64,000 nt of DNA from Roseburia intestinalis L1-82 (GTDB lineage: Bacteria > Bacillota > Clostridia > Lachnospirales > Lachnospiraceae): NCBI RefSeq assembly GCF_900537995.1, contig NZ_LR027880.1, positions 1,186,001-1,250,000 of the forward strand, read 5' to 3'. A program made the position numbers and the translations under genes. The notes beneath the pieces are model-generated. The model made no database searches. It was not told the origin of the DNA and saw only the letters and a program-made list of their open reading frames with translations. This document shows positions 63,877 through 64,000 of this stretch, one piece after another (position 1 is the first letter of the stretch; every line of letters starts with the position of its first letter).

Positions 63877-64000
63877 CAATAAGCTGATTGCTATGCTTTA
63901 CTAAAAGAGTAAGGTTTCTTTTCGATATATTAGAAGTCAGTGAAACCACAGAAATAGTCTCGCAGAGTGAAGACACTGTGACAGAGCAAGCGGTGACAGA
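63877..64000 (+). other. Unassigned right end
   Basis: The last 124 bases contain no start codon with a ribosome site and no terminator. One frame is open from about 63895 to the window end, but nothing supports a gene. spoVAD probably starts beyond the edge. Confidence 0.4.

Overview
The window comes from a low-GC Gram-positive, spore-forming anaerobe, most likely a Lachnospiraceae member of the Roseburia/Agathobacter type. Support: spoVA genes at the right end, a CIRCE element at clpB, dnaE followed by pfkA, LacI-controlled maltose/starch utilisation, several cyclic-di-GMP proteins, and strong purine-rich ribosome sites. The species assignment is inference from gene content, not from a marker gene.

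Layout. 1-3911: a sensor protein (beta-propeller, membrane segment, HD-GYP), cut by the left edge, and a BMP-type binding protein. 3991-6730: clpB under a promoter that overlaps a CIRCE operator. 6902-9108 (minus): a MATE exporter and a patatin-like phospholipase. 9307-23906: a malto-oligosaccharide regulon (beta-phosphoglucomutase, LacI regulator, ABC importer, GH65 phosphorylase, YesL-like protein, GH31 and GH13 glucosidases, intracellular pullulanase), with LacI-type operators at two promoters. 24025-29472: dnaE, pfkA and a SpoU-type rRNA methylase. 29503-30405: a small unknown gene and a Fic protein.

30503-43699 is a defence island. A type III-A CRISPR-Cas locus reads cas6-cas10-csm2-csm3-csm4-csm5, array 1, cas1-cas2, a copy of the csm5 tail plus leader, array 2, csm6. 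Directly after csm6 comes a two-gene unit of an AAA ATPase and a HEPN protein with an intact R-X4-H motif, driven by a perfect-consensus promoter. This pair is the best candidate for a little-described defence system. Array 2 appears to have arisen by segmental duplication or recombination: its leader is preceded by a frameshifted 146-nt copy of the end of csm5.

43846-52404: a lone PTS EIIC-like protein; a small alarmone synthetase overlapping an EAL protein; a LytTR response regulator and GHKL kinase; then a lipoprotein-LemA-InlB-repeat gene set preceded by two direct repeats spaced like a LytTR site. 52627-59796: DUF1846 protein, ABC-F ATPase, diguanylate cyclase (minus), an unknown membrane protein, and a histidine kinase truncated before its ATPase domain. 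59817-61050 (minus): a split ThrE/YjjP-YjjB exporter. 61355-63876: a highly structured non-coding element, then a spoVA cluster (spoVAA, spoVAB, an unknown ORF, spoVAC), with a textbook sigma-G promoter in front of spoVAC.

Three intergenic elements that begin GTGTGAAAAAT and fold into hairpins lie just upstream of start codons (52581, 61355, 62772). They may be one recurring family. All calls were made by reading the sequence; no database search was run.
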